DNA from: Acidobacteriota bacterium
GTDB taxonomy: Bacteria > Acidobacteriota > Vicinamibacteria > Vicinamibacterales > SCN-69-37
NCBI GenBank assembly: GCA_016716905.1
Contig: JADJUS010000022.1
Span: forward strand, 1,599,501-1,663,500
Direction of reading: 5' to 3'
Length of the DNA: 64,000 bases
Below the pieces are notes generated by a model. It ran no database searches. It had not been told where the DNA came from and worked only from the letters and a program-made list of their open reading frames with translations. Positions 46,770 through 59,573 of this stretch are shown here, piece by piece; within the stretch, counting starts at the first letter, position 1; each line of letters starts with the position of its first letter. A program made the position numbers and the translations under genes.

Positions 46770-46913
46770 CTAGCGGGTGGAAACCGTCAGGCGCTTGCGC
46801 CCTTTAGCCCGACGCCGCTTCAATACAAGGCGGCCATTTTTTGTGCGCATCCGCACGATGAACCCGTGCGTTCGGCGACGGCGACGGACGTTGGGTTGAA
46901 AAGTACGCTTCAT
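46770..46913 (-). CDS. rpmH: 50S ribosomal protein L34
   Basis: A 47-residue highly basic protein starting [18 protein letters not shown], with [20 protein letters not shown], is read on the minus strand from the ATG at 46913 to a TAG at 46770. It is the first gene of the rpmH-rnpA-yidD-yidC-jag-mnmE-mnmG string. A strong promoter is at 46957-46986 and a purine-rich GAGAGGGA ribosome site is just upstream. Confidence 0.96.
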   Translation of the reverse strand: MKRTFQPNVRRRRRTHGFIVRMRTKNGRLVLKRRRAKGRKRLTVSTR

Positions 46914-46956
46914 GAGACTCCCTCTCGGAGTGTCTAACAACTCTGGAGAAACATAA

Positions 46957-46986
46957 ATGCTATCGGACTGGGGAAAACCCTGTCAA
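46957..46986 (-). promoter_or_regulatory. Promoter of the rpmH operon
   Basis: On the minus strand a perfect TTGACA (-35) and TAGCAT (-10) are separated by 18 bases, 44 bp before the rpmH start codon. Confidence 0.65.
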
Positions 46987-47122
46987 TGTCTGGGGCCGGC
47001 GGCAGCCGCCTGGGTCGGCTGGTTTTTGCCCTCCCGTGCCCGGCGTTGAGGGGCCGCCGGGCGTATGCTAGAGTCGCCACCCCCGTACAAAACAACCGGC
47101 GCGTGCAGGGGGTGGAAGTGAG

Positions 47123-47154
47123 TTTTCCACAGGTGTGGAAAAAACTGTGGAAAA
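47123..47154. promoter_or_regulatory. DnaA-box cluster upstream of dnaA
   Basis: Three 9-mers, TTTTCCACA (47123-47131) and TGTGGAAAA (47134-47142 and 47146-47154), match the DnaA box in both orientations at 11-12 bp spacing. They could form part of a bipartite origin or autoregulate dnaA. Confidence 0.7.
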
Positions 47155-47353
47155 CAAAGGGTTTTTGCTATCTCAGGCCTGAAAACACCGTAGTTTCAAG
47201 CGTTCCCGAGAGGCGAAAGTCTGAAAAACCAAGCGGGTCAAGGCTTTTGGAAGGGGACCTTTCGAGAAGCCTTGTTACGTAAGGCGCGGCACTGGGCGAA
47301 AGTCAGAAAACGCCCGTGCGGCAACGGCAATTGGGCGGGCGGCTGGGCGGAAA

Positions 47354-48706
47354 ATGTCGAAAACTATCTGGGACGCCGTACTGGCGCGCATCGAGACCAA
47401 AGTCAACCGGTTCAGCTACTTCAGCTGGTTCCATCGCACCCGACTTCTCCTCGATGGCGGCGATCAGATGACCGTGCAGGTGCCCAACCCGATGGCCGCC
47501 GAGTGGCTCTCGCGGCACTACCCGGCCCTCATCGAGGAGGCGCTCGGTGAAGTGGGTCGCCGCGGCGTGCAGCTCACCTACGAGGCGGCCGAAGACGACG
47601 CCCAGGCGGGGTCTGGCGCCACGCCGGTGTCCGAACCTCTCCCGGTGCCCGAGGGGCGCGACGAACCCGTCGTGGAGCCCGCAGATGACCATGCCGGGCT
47701 GAGTCCCCGCTACAGCTTCGACACCTTCATCGTCGGCGCCTCCAACCAGTTTGCTGATGCGGCGTGCCGCGCGGTGGCGGAAGCCCCGTCACGGTCGTAC
47801 AACCCGCTGTTTATTTATGGCGGGGTGGGTCTGGGCAAAACCCATCTGATGCACGCCATCGGCCACTACGTGCTCAACCACCACCCGGGATTGAAGCTGA
47901 CGTACATCTCATCGGAGCGCTTCATGAACGAGGTCATCAACGCGCTTCGGTATGACCGGATCCTCGAGTTCCGCGAGCGGTACCGCAGTGTGGACGTGTT
48001 GCTGATCGACGACATCCAGTTCATCGCCGGCAAAGAACGCACGCAGATGGAGTTCTTTCACACGTTCAACGCGCTCTACGACGCCCAGAAGCAGATCGTC
48101 CTCAGCAGCGACTGTCCGCCGCATCAGATTGTGGAGCTTGAAGAGCGCCTGCGGTCGCGGTTTGAGTGGGGACTGACAGCAGATATCCAGGCGCCCGACC
48201 TCGAGACGAAGATCGCCATCCTGACCAGAAAGGCCGACAGCGAGGGTGTGTCGCTGCCGGGCGATGTGGCGTTGTTCATCGCCGGCCGCATCAAGTCGAA
48301 CATCCGGGAACTGGAAGGGTCGCTCATCCGCCTGCTGGCGTATGCGTCTCTGACGGGCCGCGATATTTCGATGGCGCTGGCTCAGGAAGTGCTGCGCGAT
48401 ATCCTGCGGCAGGACGAGCGCGCTCTGACCATCGACGGCATCCAGAAGTTTGTGGCCGACTATTACCAGATGAAGATGATCGAGTTGAAGTCACGCAACA
48501 ACTCGAAATCGGTGGCGCTGCCCCGCCAGGTGGCGATGTATCTGTGCAAGACGCTGACGAATGCGTCGCTTCCCGAAATCGGGAAAAGTTTCGGGGGCAA
48601 ACACCACTCCACGGTCATTCACTCCATCCGCAAGGTGGAGGATCTGCGCAAGAAGGACGCGGTTTTCAACAACCAAATCAACACCCTTCTTCAGTCGCTG
48701 CAGTGA
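47354..48706 (+). CDS. dnaA: Chromosomal replication initiator DnaA
   Basis: The 450-residue protein has the N-terminal helicase-interaction domain, an acidic linker of about 45 residues, the AAA+ core ([34 protein letters not shown]) and the C-terminal DNA-binding domain with [12 protein letters not shown]. It opens the origin. It is transcribed away from rpmH and toward dnaN, and is flanked on both sides by DnaA boxes. Confidence 0.98.
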   Translation: MSKTIWDAVLARIETKVNRFSYFSWFHRTRLLLDGGDQMTVQVPNPMAAEWLSRHYPALIEEALGEVGRRGVQLTYEAAEDDAQAGSGATPVSEPLPVPEGRDEPVVEPADDHAGLSPRYSFDTFIVGASNQFADAACRAVAEAPSRSYNPLFIYGGVGLGKTHLMHAIGHYVLNHHPGLKLTYISSERFMNEVINALRYDRILEFRERYRSVDVLLIDDIQFIAGKERTQMEFFHTFNALYDAQKQIVLSSDCPPHQIVELEERLRSRFEWGLTADIQAPDLETKIAILTRKADSEGVSLPGDVALFIAGRIKSNIRELEGSLIRLLAYASLTGRDISMALAQEVLRDILRQDERALTIDGIQKFVADYYQMKMIELKSRNNSKSVALPRQVAMYLCKTLTNASLPEIGKSFGGKHHSTVIHSIRKVEDLRKKDAVFNNQINTLLQSLQ

Positions 48707-48976
48707 GGTTTTCCACAGGCGTCAACGCCGGGGGCTGTGGATAACGTGTGGGAAATTCGCAGACCCGATTTCTCCACAGATCGCGGGCAGGATTTGGCCC
48801 CGGATACCCACAGAAACGTGCACAGGGTAAGTTGTTGATTTTTAACAGGTAATCGATGTTTTTTTCGGTTACCCACACCCTCTTATTACTGTTATAATCT
48901 GTTGTCTTTTTGATCTTCCTTAAAGAGTTGATCGATCCTTCCGCGAGGGAGAGAGTCGAGAGAGGCCGCCCTACCA
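48707..48976. other. Probable origin of replication oriC (dnaA-dnaN gap)
   Basis: DnaA-box-like 9-mers lie at 48709-48717 (TTTTCCACA), 48736-48744 (TGTGGATAA, exact), 48747-48755, 48770-48778, 48804-48812 and 48869-48877. They are followed by AT-rich stretches (48828-48866 and 48880-48915) that could serve as the unwinding element. The GC-rich first half and AT-rich second half fit a dnaA-dnaN-type origin. Assignment rests on motif density and gene context. Confidence 0.8.
48869..48898 (+). promoter_or_regulatory. Candidate dnaN promoter overlapping a DnaA box
   Basis: A perfect -10 TATAAT (48893-48898) is preceded at 18 bases by TTACCC, which lies within the DnaA-box-like 9-mer 48869-48877. 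DnaA binding there could repress or tune dnaN expression. Confidence 0.5.
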
Positions 48977-52619
<3,643 letters not shown>

Positions 52620-55157
52620 GTGCCCGACGCCATGGACCAGAATTCTCCCCTGCGCATTCCCGTCAATATCGAAGACGAGATGAAGCGCTCGTACATGGAT
52701 TACGCGATGAGCGTAATCATCGGGCGCGCATTGCCCGATGTCCGTGACGGGTTGAAGCCCGCCAACCGGCGGGTGTTGTACGCCATGCGCCAGATGGGCC
52801 TGGCGTCGAATCGCCCGTACCGCAAGTGCGCGAAGATCGTCGGCGAAGTCATCGGCAATTACCATCCGCACGGTGACGCACCTGCGTACGACACGCTCGT
52901 GCGCCTCGCGCAGGACTTCAGCATGCGGTACACCCTGATCGACGGTCAGGGCAACTTCGGTTCGATCGACGGCGACCCGCCGGCCGCCTACCGTTACACC
53001 GAAGCACGGCTCGAGTCGCTGGCCGAGGCGATGATGGCCGACCTCGACAAGGACACGGTCGATCACCGGCCGAACTTTGACGAGACCACCGAAGAGCCCA
53101 CGGTCTTTCCGGCGCCGTATCCGAATCTCCTGGTCAACGGCTCCACCGGTATTGCCGTCGGCATGGCGACGAGCATTCCGCCGCACAATCTGCGCGAAGT
53201 GATCGATGGCGTGCTCGCCGTGATCGACCAACGCGACGCTCCGGAGGCGGATCGCTTCCGCGCGGCACTCCAGGCGATTCCCGCACCCGACTTCCCCTCA
53301 GGCGGCACCATCGTCGGTCGCGCCGGCATCCATCGCGCGTATCGCGAAGGCCGCGGCGGCGTCGTGGTGCGTGGCAAAGCGGCCTTCGAAGAAAACAAGA
53401 AGGGCGATCGCGTGTCGATCGTCATCACCGAGATTCCGTACCAGGTCAATAAAGCCACCCTGATCGCCGACACGGCCACGCTCGTGCGCGACAAGAAGCT
53501 CGAAGGCATTTCGGATCTGCGTGACGAGTCGGATCGCGATGGCATGCGAATCGTGATCGAGCTCAAGCGCGGCGAACTGCCGGACGTGGTGCTCAATAAT
53601 CTCTACAAACACACCAAGCTGCAGATGAGCTACGGCATCACGCTGCTGGCCATCTCCGGCGGCCGGCCTCGTGTGTTGAACCTGCTGCAGATCATCGAGC
53701 TGTTCATCGAGTTCCGCAAGGAAGTGGTGCGGCGGCGTATCGAGTTTGAGCTGCGCAAGGCCGAGGCGCGTGCGCACATCCTCGAAGGCCTGAAGATCGC
53801 CCTCGACCACCTCGACGCCGTCATCACCCTGATTCGCGGGTCGAAAAACCCGGCCGAGGCCCGTGTGGGCCTCATGACGAACTTCGGTCTCTCTGAGCTG
53901 CAGTCGCAAGCCATTCTCGACATGCAGTTGCAGCGGCTCACCGGTCTTGAGCGGCAGAAGATCGTCGATGAGCTGACCGAGCTCGTCACGCTGATAGAGA
54001 AACTGCGCGCCATCCTTTCAAGCGACGCACTGATCCTCGAGATCATCATCGAAGAGCTGAAGGCCGTTCGCGAGAAGTACGGTGACGACCGCCGCACCGA
54101 AATTATCGAAGACAGCACCGACTTCCGCGTGGAAGACCTGATTGCCGACGAAGACGTGGTGATTACCTCCACGCAAACCGGCTACATCAAGCGCAGCGCT
54201 CTGGACGAGTACCGGCAGCAGCGGCGCGGCGGCAAGGGCCTGATCGGCATGCAGACCCGCGACGAAGATGTGGTGCGCCATCTCTTCATCGCGAACACCC
54301 ACGCGTACATCCTGATCTTTTCGGATCGCGGCAAGTGTTACTGGCTCAGGGTCTACGACATTCCAGAGGTCAGCCGCAGCAGCAAGGGCAAGTCCATCGC
54401 CAACCTGGTGCAGATGGCGGAGGGCGAAGAAATCGCCGCACTCCTCAAAGTGCAGGGGTTCCCAGAAGAAGAAGACCAGCGGTTCATTGTGATGGGCACG
54501 CAGCAGGGCACCATCAAGAAGACCGACCTCAAGGCGTTCTCGAATCCGCGCGCGGCCGGCATCATCGCCATCCAGGTGGACGATACCGACACGCTGATCG
54601 CGGTGGCGGAAACCGACGGCAAGAAGGATCTCGTCATCGGCACCAAGGACGGCATGGCCATTCGCTTCAGCGAAGACGATGCGCGGCCGATGGGGCGAAC
54701 GGCGTACGGCGTCCGTGGCATCAGCCTGCGCGAGGGCGATCGCGTGGTGGCCATGGAAGTGGTCAGCGACGAAGCCACTCTGCTGACCGTCTGCGAGAAC
54801 GGCTTCGGCAAACGCACCGAAGTGGCGGAATACCGCAAGCAGAACCGCGGCGGCATCGGCCTCAAGAACGTCCAGACCAGCGACCGCAATGGTCTGGTCG
54901 TGGGTATCGCGTGCGTGACCGACCAGGACGATCTCCTGATGGTCACCGAGCAGGGCCAGATCATCCGCATGCCCACCAGCGGGATGCGGGCCATCGGCCG
55001 CAACACGCAGGGCGTGCGCCTGATCGACCTGGCCGACGGCGACCGCGTCGTCTCAATCGCCACGCTGATGCAGCTTGAGGACCCGGCTGAAGTGGCGGAA
55101 ACGCCCGAGGCTCCCGAGACGCCTGCCGGGTCTGAAGACCCGGCCTCCGAGGAATAA
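52620..55157 (+). CDS. gyrA: DNA gyrase subunit A
   Basis: The 845-residue breakage-reunion subunit has the catalytic-tyrosine region (DGDPPAAYRYTEARL), six C-terminal beta-pinwheel repeats with the GyrA box-like QQRRGGKGLIGM, and an acidic tail. The quinolone-determining stretch reads HPHGDAPAYD, so the position equivalent to E. coli Ser83 is Ala and the next is Pro. The GTG at 52620 abuts the gyrB stop; the ATG at 52632 is an alternative start. The last 12 residues are encoded by a GCCGGGTC hairpin related to the element at 21536-21590. Confidence 0.97.
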   Translation: MPDAMDQNSPLRIPVNIEDEMKRSYMDYAMSVIIGRALPDVRDGLKPANRRVLYAMRQMGLASNRPYRKCAKIVGEVIGNYHPHGDAPAYDTLVRLAQDFSMRYTLIDGQGNFGSIDGDPPAAYRYTEARLESLAEAMMADLDKDTVDHRPNFDETTEEPTVFPAPYPNLLVNGSTGIAVGMATSIPPHNLREVIDGVLAVIDQRDAPEADRFRAALQAIPAPDFPSGGTIVGRAGIHRAYREGRGGVVVRGKAAFEENKKGDRVSIVITEIPYQVNKATLIADTATLVRDKKLEGISDLRDESDRDGMRIVIELKRGELPDVVLNNLYKHTKLQMSYGITLLAISGGRPRVLNLLQIIELFIEFRKEVVRRRIEFELRKAEARAHILEGLKIALDHLDAVITLIRGSKNPAEARVGLMTNFGLSELQSQAILDMQLQRLTGLERQKIVDELTELVTLIEKLRAILSSDALILEIIIEELKAVREKYGDDRRTEIIEDSTDFRVEDLIADEDVVITSTQTGYIKRSALDEYRQQRRGGKGLIGMQTRDEDVVRHLFIANTHAYILIFSDRGKCYWLRVYDIPEVSRSSKGKSIANLVQMAEGEEIAALLKVQGFPEEEDQRFIVMGTQQGTIKKTDLKAFSNPRAAGIIAIQVDDTDTLIAVAETDGKKDLVIGTKDGMAIRFSEDDARPMGRTAYGVRGISLREGDRVVAMEVVSDEATLLTVCENGFGKRTEVAEYRKQNRGGIGLKNVQTSDRNGLVVGIACVTDQDDLLMVTEQGQIIRMPTSGMRAIGRNTQGVRLIDLADGDRVVSIATLMQLEDPAEVAETPEAPETPAGSEDPASEE

Positions 55158-55191
55158 ACGCTCGTCCGAAACGTCACGGCTTTTTCCGAAA

Positions 55192-55255
55192 CGTAGCGCG
55201 GCCTGAACCTCAAGGCCGCGGGCACCCGCGCGCTTGAGACCCAGCGCGCGCTACG
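55192..55255. repeat. 64-nt GTAGCGCG palindrome, left of pcrA
   Basis: The ends CGTAGCGCG / CGCGCTACG (55192-55200 / 55247-55255) and the inner CTCAAG / CTTGAG pair form a long hairpin. Its reverse complement matches the element at 57639-57702 at 58 of 64 positions. It lies between the convergent gyrA and pcrA genes and could terminate both. Confidence 0.85.
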
Positions 55256-55270
55256 AAATACAAAGACGGT

Positions 55271-57538
55271 CTACGCCTTTTCCAGCGCAGCGTAGCGGGC
55301 GACGAGCTTTTTGGTGCCCACCGCGTTGAACCTGACGGTCACGCGGGTGTCGTCGCCCTGCTCCTCCACCGCGAGGATGGTGCCGACGCCAAACTGCTTG
55401 TGGCGCACGCGCAGACCGAGTTTGAGGCCGGTGGCCGACGACTGATCCTCATCTTCGTACGACGGGAAGGCCGCAGCTTCCTTCACCTTCGGCCCGCTGT
55501 AGCGCCGTGCGTACGGGTTCCTTGTCTCATACCGCCCGGTATTCCAAGCCGGTGCCGCCTTGGGCTCAACCCGGCGCATCAATTCCGGCGGAATCTCATC
55601 AAGGAACCGCGACGGTTCAGTGGACTGGTAGTCGCCAAACACCCGGCGCCTGGAGGCGCCCGTCAGAATCAGGCGCTCGCGGGCTCTCGTGAGGCCGACG
55701 TAGCAGAGGCGACGTTCCTCTTCCACTTCGTCCTCGTCTTCAGCCGAACGCGAGTGCGGAAACAGCCCCTCTTCCATGCCGGCCACGATGACCACGGGGA
55801 ACTCCAGCCCCTTGGCCGCATGCATGGTCATCATCCACACGCGAGCGTCGTTCGAGCCCTGGGCCTCATCGGCCTCAGACAGCAATGACAGACGGTCCAC
55901 GAACCCGCCCAGCGACGCATCAGACTCCCGCGTCTCGTACTCGCGGGCCGCCGACACCAGTTCCATCAGGTTTTCGATACGCGACTCGGCGTCTTCGCTC
56001 CGTTCGTCGCGCAGGTCCTTCAGGTAGCCCGATCGGTCCAGGACGAGCCCCAGGGAAATGGACACGCTGGAACTTGCGCAATCGGCCGCCAGGGAGACGA
56101 GCAGGTCCCTGAAGCCCTTGAGCGCGGCCACGGCGCGCGGTGGTGCCTGCCGCTGGTCGAGGGCGACGATCAACCTCGCCCACATCGAGCGTGATGAGGT
56201 GACCGGCTGCAGCCCTGTGGCGAACAGGGGAGTGGTCAGGTGTTCAGACTGGTTGAGGTCAATCGCCTCAAGGGCCTCGATCACCGTCTTGCCAATACCC
56301 CGGGTCGGCACATTCACTACTCGCCTGAAACTCACATCGTCATGTGGATTCATGACAAGGCGCAGGTAGGCGAGCACGTCCTTGATTTCCTTGCGCTCGT
56401 AGAAGCGGACGCCGCCGATGATCTTGTAAGCGATGCCTTCGCGCATCAACGCGTCTTCAATGGCTCGTGACTGCGCATTCGTGCGATACAGAATCGCCGT
56501 CATGGTCTTAATGTCGACCAGGCGTGTTTCGCGGATGGCGCTGGTGATGTAGTCGGCCTCCTCGATTTCGTCGCCGGCCCTCACGTACACGATGAGCTCA
56601 CCGCCTTTACGGTCGGTCCAGAGGCGCTTTTCCTTGCGGTTGCGGTTGACGCTGATGACGGCCGACGCGGCGTCGAGAATGACCTGCGTGGATCGGTAAT
56701 TTTGCTCGAGTTTGACGACGGTGGCTTCGGGGAAGTCCTGCTCGAAGTCGAGGATGTTGCGCAGGTCGGCTCCGCGCCATTTGTAGATGGACTGGTCAGG
56801 GTCGCCCACCACGCACAGGTTGCGGTGATGTTCGGCCAACCGCTTGATGAGCATGTATTGCGGGCGGTTGGTATCCTGGTATTCGTCGATGAGGATGTAG
56901 CGGAACTTGCGCGAGTAGAAGTCGCGCACCCGTTCGCTGGTTTCCATCAACTCGACGGTTTTAAGCAGGAGGTCGTCAAAATCGAGCGCGCCGGCCTCGC
57001 CGAGCACGCGCAGGTAATATTCGTAGACCTTTGAGACCTGTTGGTCGCGAAGACTCCAACCGCTCGACTTCATGTCCGTCGGGGTTTCCAGCCTGTTTTT
57101 GGCCTGGCTGATGCGCGACAACGCCGCTCGTGGCGTCAGCATCTTGTCGTCGATGTCGGCGGCCCGCAGCGCCTGTTTGACTACTGCGAGCTGATCCGAT
57201 GAGTCATAGATGACGAAATCACGCGTCAGCCCGATCGCAGGCGCTTCGCGCCGCAAGAGTCGGGCGCAGAGCGCGTGAAACGTGGAGAGCCACACGTGCC
57301 GGCAATCCGCACCCAGGAGTTCTTCAACCCGGTTGCGCATTTCTTCCGCGGCCTTGTTCGTGAAGGTGACAGCCAGAACTTCGTCGGGCGCGGCGTGACC
57401 GTTGGCCACCAGATGCGCGATTCGGACCGTGATGACTCGGGTCTTACCGGAGCCTGCGCCTGCCAGAATCAGCAACGCGCCTTGCGTGTGTTCCACCGCG
57501 GCGCGTTGAGAGGGGTTCAGTGAATCGAGTGCAACCAT
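55271..57538 (-). CDS. pcrA: UvrD/PcrA-family superfamily-1A DNA helicase
   Basis: The 755-residue helicase has motif I LAGAGSGKTRVI, motif II (RYILIDEYQDTNRPQY), motif III GDPDQSIYKWRGA, motif V-VI (MTMHAAKGLEFPVVIVAGM; RLCYVGLTRARERLIL) and the PcrA-type C-terminal KVRHKQFG-like Tudor segment (RVRHKQFGVGTILAVEEQG). It acts in repair and removal of RecA or RNA polymerase. It is on the opposite strand to gyrA and is flanked by inverted copies of a 64-nt palindrome. Confidence 0.95.
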   Translation of the reverse strand: MVALDSLNPSQRAAVEHTQGALLILAGAGSGKTRVITVRIAHLVANGHAAPDEVLAVTFTNKAAEEMRNRVEELLGADCRHVWLSTFHALCARLLRREAPAIGLTRDFVIYDSSDQLAVVKQALRAADIDDKMLTPRAALSRISQAKNRLETPTDMKSSGWSLRDQQVSKVYEYYLRVLGEAGALDFDDLLLKTVELMETSERVRDFYSRKFRYILIDEYQDTNRPQYMLIKRLAEHHRNLCVVGDPDQSIYKWRGADLRNILDFEQDFPEATVVKLEQNYRSTQVILDAASAVISVNRNRKEKRLWTDRKGGELIVYVRAGDEIEEADYITSAIRETRLVDIKTMTAILYRTNAQSRAIEDALMREGIAYKIIGGVRFYERKEIKDVLAYLRLVMNPHDDVSFRRVVNVPTRGIGKTVIEALEAIDLNQSEHLTTPLFATGLQPVTSSRSMWARLIVALDQRQAPPRAVAALKGFRDLLVSLAADCASSSVSISLGLVLDRSGYLKDLRDERSEDAESRIENLMELVSAAREYETRESDASLGGFVDRLSLLSEADEAQGSNDARVWMMTMHAAKGLEFPVVIVAGMEEGLFPHSRSAEDEDEVEEERRLCYVGLTRARERLILTGASRRRVFGDYQSTEPSRFLDEIPPELMRRVEPKAAPAWNTGRYETRNPYARRYSGPKVKEAAAFPSYEDEDQSSATGLKLGLRVRHKQFGVGTILAVEEQGDDTRVTVRFNAVGTKKLVARYAALEKA

Positions 57539-57638
57539 CCGGAGTGTACGAGGATATCACCCGCACATCTTCAAACTCGCGCGGCTCAGTCTTTTGATGT
57601 ACCCACACCGGTTTCGACATGCGCGTGGGCGCGAATCT

Positions 57639-57702
57639 CGTAGCGCGCGCTGATTCTCAAGCGCGCGGAACACCGCGGCCTTGAGGTTCAGGCCGCGCTA
57701 CG
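57639..57702. repeat. 64-nt GTAGCGCG palindrome, right of pcrA (inverted copy)
   Basis: The ends CGTAGCGCG / CGCGCTACG are at 57639-57647 / 57694-57702. The element is the reverse complement of 55192-55255 with six differences, all in the loop-side half. It ends 18 bp before the glmS stop. The rest of the 182-bp pcrA-glmS gap shows nothing recognisable. Confidence 0.85.
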
Positions 57703-57720
57703 TGCAGGAGGGGTGCCCAC

Positions 57721-59568
57721 TCATTCGACAGTGACGCTTTTGGCGAGGTTTCTCGGTTGATCGACGTCGCATCCGCGCCGCACCGCGATGTGGTACGCCA
57801 GGAGCTGCAACGGCACAGTCAGCAGAATCGGCATCAAGAGCGGATCGGCGTCAGGCACCGTGAGCACCACGTCGGTCACCGGGTCGAGAATTTCATCAAA
57901 CGCGCGCGCGTGTGAGACGTTGGTGACCACGATCACCTGTCCGCCCCGGGCCTTGGCTTCCTGGATGTTGCCCACCATCTTTTCGAAGACGTGGTCGTCA
58001 GGCGCCAGCGCCACAATCGGCAGGTCTTCATCAATCAGCGCGATGGGGCCGTGTTTCATCTCTCCGGCCGGATACCCTTCCGCGTGGATGTACGAAATTT
58101 CCTTGAGCTTCAGCGCGCCTTCGAGCGCGATGGGGTAGTTGATCCCCCGCCCCAGGTAGAGAAAGTCGCGTTTATGGCACAGGCGATCGGCCAGCGCCTC
58201 AATCACACCGTTGGACTTGAGCGTTTCTTCGATCTGCACCGGTAACTGGTCCAGACCCTGCAATAACTGTCGCGCGCGCTCGTCGGCAAGCAGGCCCCGC
58301 ACCTGGGCAAGGTGCACCGCCAGCATCTGCAGAGCCACAAGCTGCGACGTAAACGCCTTGGTGGACGCCACGCCGATTTCAGGACCCGCGTGTGTGTAGA
58401 CGGTGCCTTCCGCCTCGCGTGTCACCATGCAGCCCACGACATTGCAGATCGCGATGCTCCGCGCGCCCTTCTGTTTGGCCTCGCGAAGAGCCGCCAGCGT
58501 GTCGGCCGTCTCGCCAGACTGCGTGATGACGATGGCGAGAGTCCGGGAGTTTACGATGGGATCGCGATAGCGGTATTCGGAGCCATAGTCCACTTCCACA
58601 GGCAGGCGCGCGAGATCCTCAATCAGGAACTTGCCCACCAGCGCTGCGTGCCAGGACGTGCCGCACGCCAGCATCACCACGCGGTCGATCGTGCGGAGTG
58701 CATCGGCGTCGATGTGTATTTCGTCGAGGAAGACGCGGTTGGATTCGACTGATGCGCGGCCAAGCACCGTCTCGCGCACTGCCCATGGCTGATCGTGGAT
58801 CTCCTTGAGCATGAAATGCGCGTAGCCGGCCTTTTCAGCCATCGCGGGGTCCCAGTTGATGGTCTGGGCCTCGCGCGCCACCGGGACGCCGTCAAACGTT
58901 GAGAACGCCGCGCCGGCTTTGGTCACCACCACCATCTGGAAGTCGTCGAGAAAGACCACCTGCCGCGTGTGGCTCAGGATGGCCGTGACATCCGATGCCA
59001 CGAAGTATTCATCCTCGCCCAGACCAACAATCACAGGCGGGCCATTGCGCACCGCCACGATGGTGTCGGGCGCGTCGGCCGAAATCAGCACCAGCGCGAA
59101 GAGGCCCCTCAGTTGGCCCAACGCACGGCGCACAGCGGCAACGAAGCCGTCATCGCGCGTTTCCCGTTCGATCAGATGCGCCACCACCTCAGTGTCGGTT
59201 TCGGTGACGAACGTGTGGCCCTGGGCCACCAGCGAGCGCTTGAGTTCGAGGTAGTTTTCGATGATGCCGTTGTGGACCACCACGATGCGCCCGGAGCAGT
59301 CACGGTGGGGATGGGCATTCTCTTCAGTCGGCCGGCCGTGGGTGGCCCACCGCGTATGGCCGATGCCGTAGTCGCCCTGGATCGGGTGGGCGGCCAGCAC
59401 GTCCTCGAGGCGAGACAGTTTTCCCGCGCTGCGACGCACTTCCATGCAGCCATCGCGCACGATGGCGACACCGGCAGAGTCGTAGCCTCGGTATTCGAGC
59501 TTACGCAGACCCTCAACGAGAATCGGCAGCGGAGGTTTCGCGCCGACGTATCCGACAATGCCGCACAT
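57721..59568 (-). CDS. glmS: Glutamine-fructose-6-phosphate aminotransferase (isomerizing)
   Basis: The 615-residue enzyme makes glucosamine 6-phosphate for peptidoglycan and LPS. Cys2 of MCGIVGYVG is the glutaminase nucleophile, which fixes the start at 59568. Two SIS domains follow ([36 protein letters not shown], in part) with the terminal [13 protein letters not shown]. It begins 5 bp after glmU, matching a shared UDP-GlcNAc supply unit. Confidence 0.96.
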   Translation of the reverse strand: MCGIVGYVGAKPPLPILVEGLRKLEYRGYDSAGVAIVRDGCMEVRRSAGKLSRLEDVLAAHPIQGDYGIGHTRWATHGRPTEENAHPHRDCSGRIVVVHNGIIENYLELKRSLVAQGHTFVTETDTEVVAHLIERETRDDGFVAAVRRALGQLRGLFALVLISADAPDTIVAVRNGPPVIVGLGEDEYFVASDVTAILSHTRQVVFLDDFQMVVVTKAGAAFSTFDGVPVAREAQTINWDPAMAEKAGYAHFMLKEIHDQPWAVRETVLGRASVESNRVFLDEIHIDADALRTIDRVVMLACGTSWHAALVGKFLIEDLARLPVEVDYGSEYRYRDPIVNSRTLAIVITQSGETADTLAALREAKQKGARSIAICNVVGCMVTREAEGTVYTHAGPEIGVASTKAFTSQLVALQMLAVHLAQVRGLLADERARQLLQGLDQLPVQIEETLKSNGVIEALADRLCHKRDFLYLGRGINYPIALEGALKLKEISYIHAEGYPAGEMKHGPIALIDEDLPIVALAPDDHVFEKMVGNIQEAKARGGQVIVVTNVSHARAFDEILDPVTDVVLTVPDADPLLMPILLTVPLQLLAYHIAVRRGCDVDQPRNLAKSVTVE

Positions 59569-59573
59569 GAAGG

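Larger units (their letters stand above)
46914..47353. other. 440-bp rpmH-dnaA divergent intergenic region
   Basis: It contains the rpmH promoter (46957-46986) and a cluster of three DnaA-box-like sequences (47123-47154). The 200 bases before dnaA show no further site that I can support, and no clear ribosome site precedes the dnaA ATG. Confidence 0.7.
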
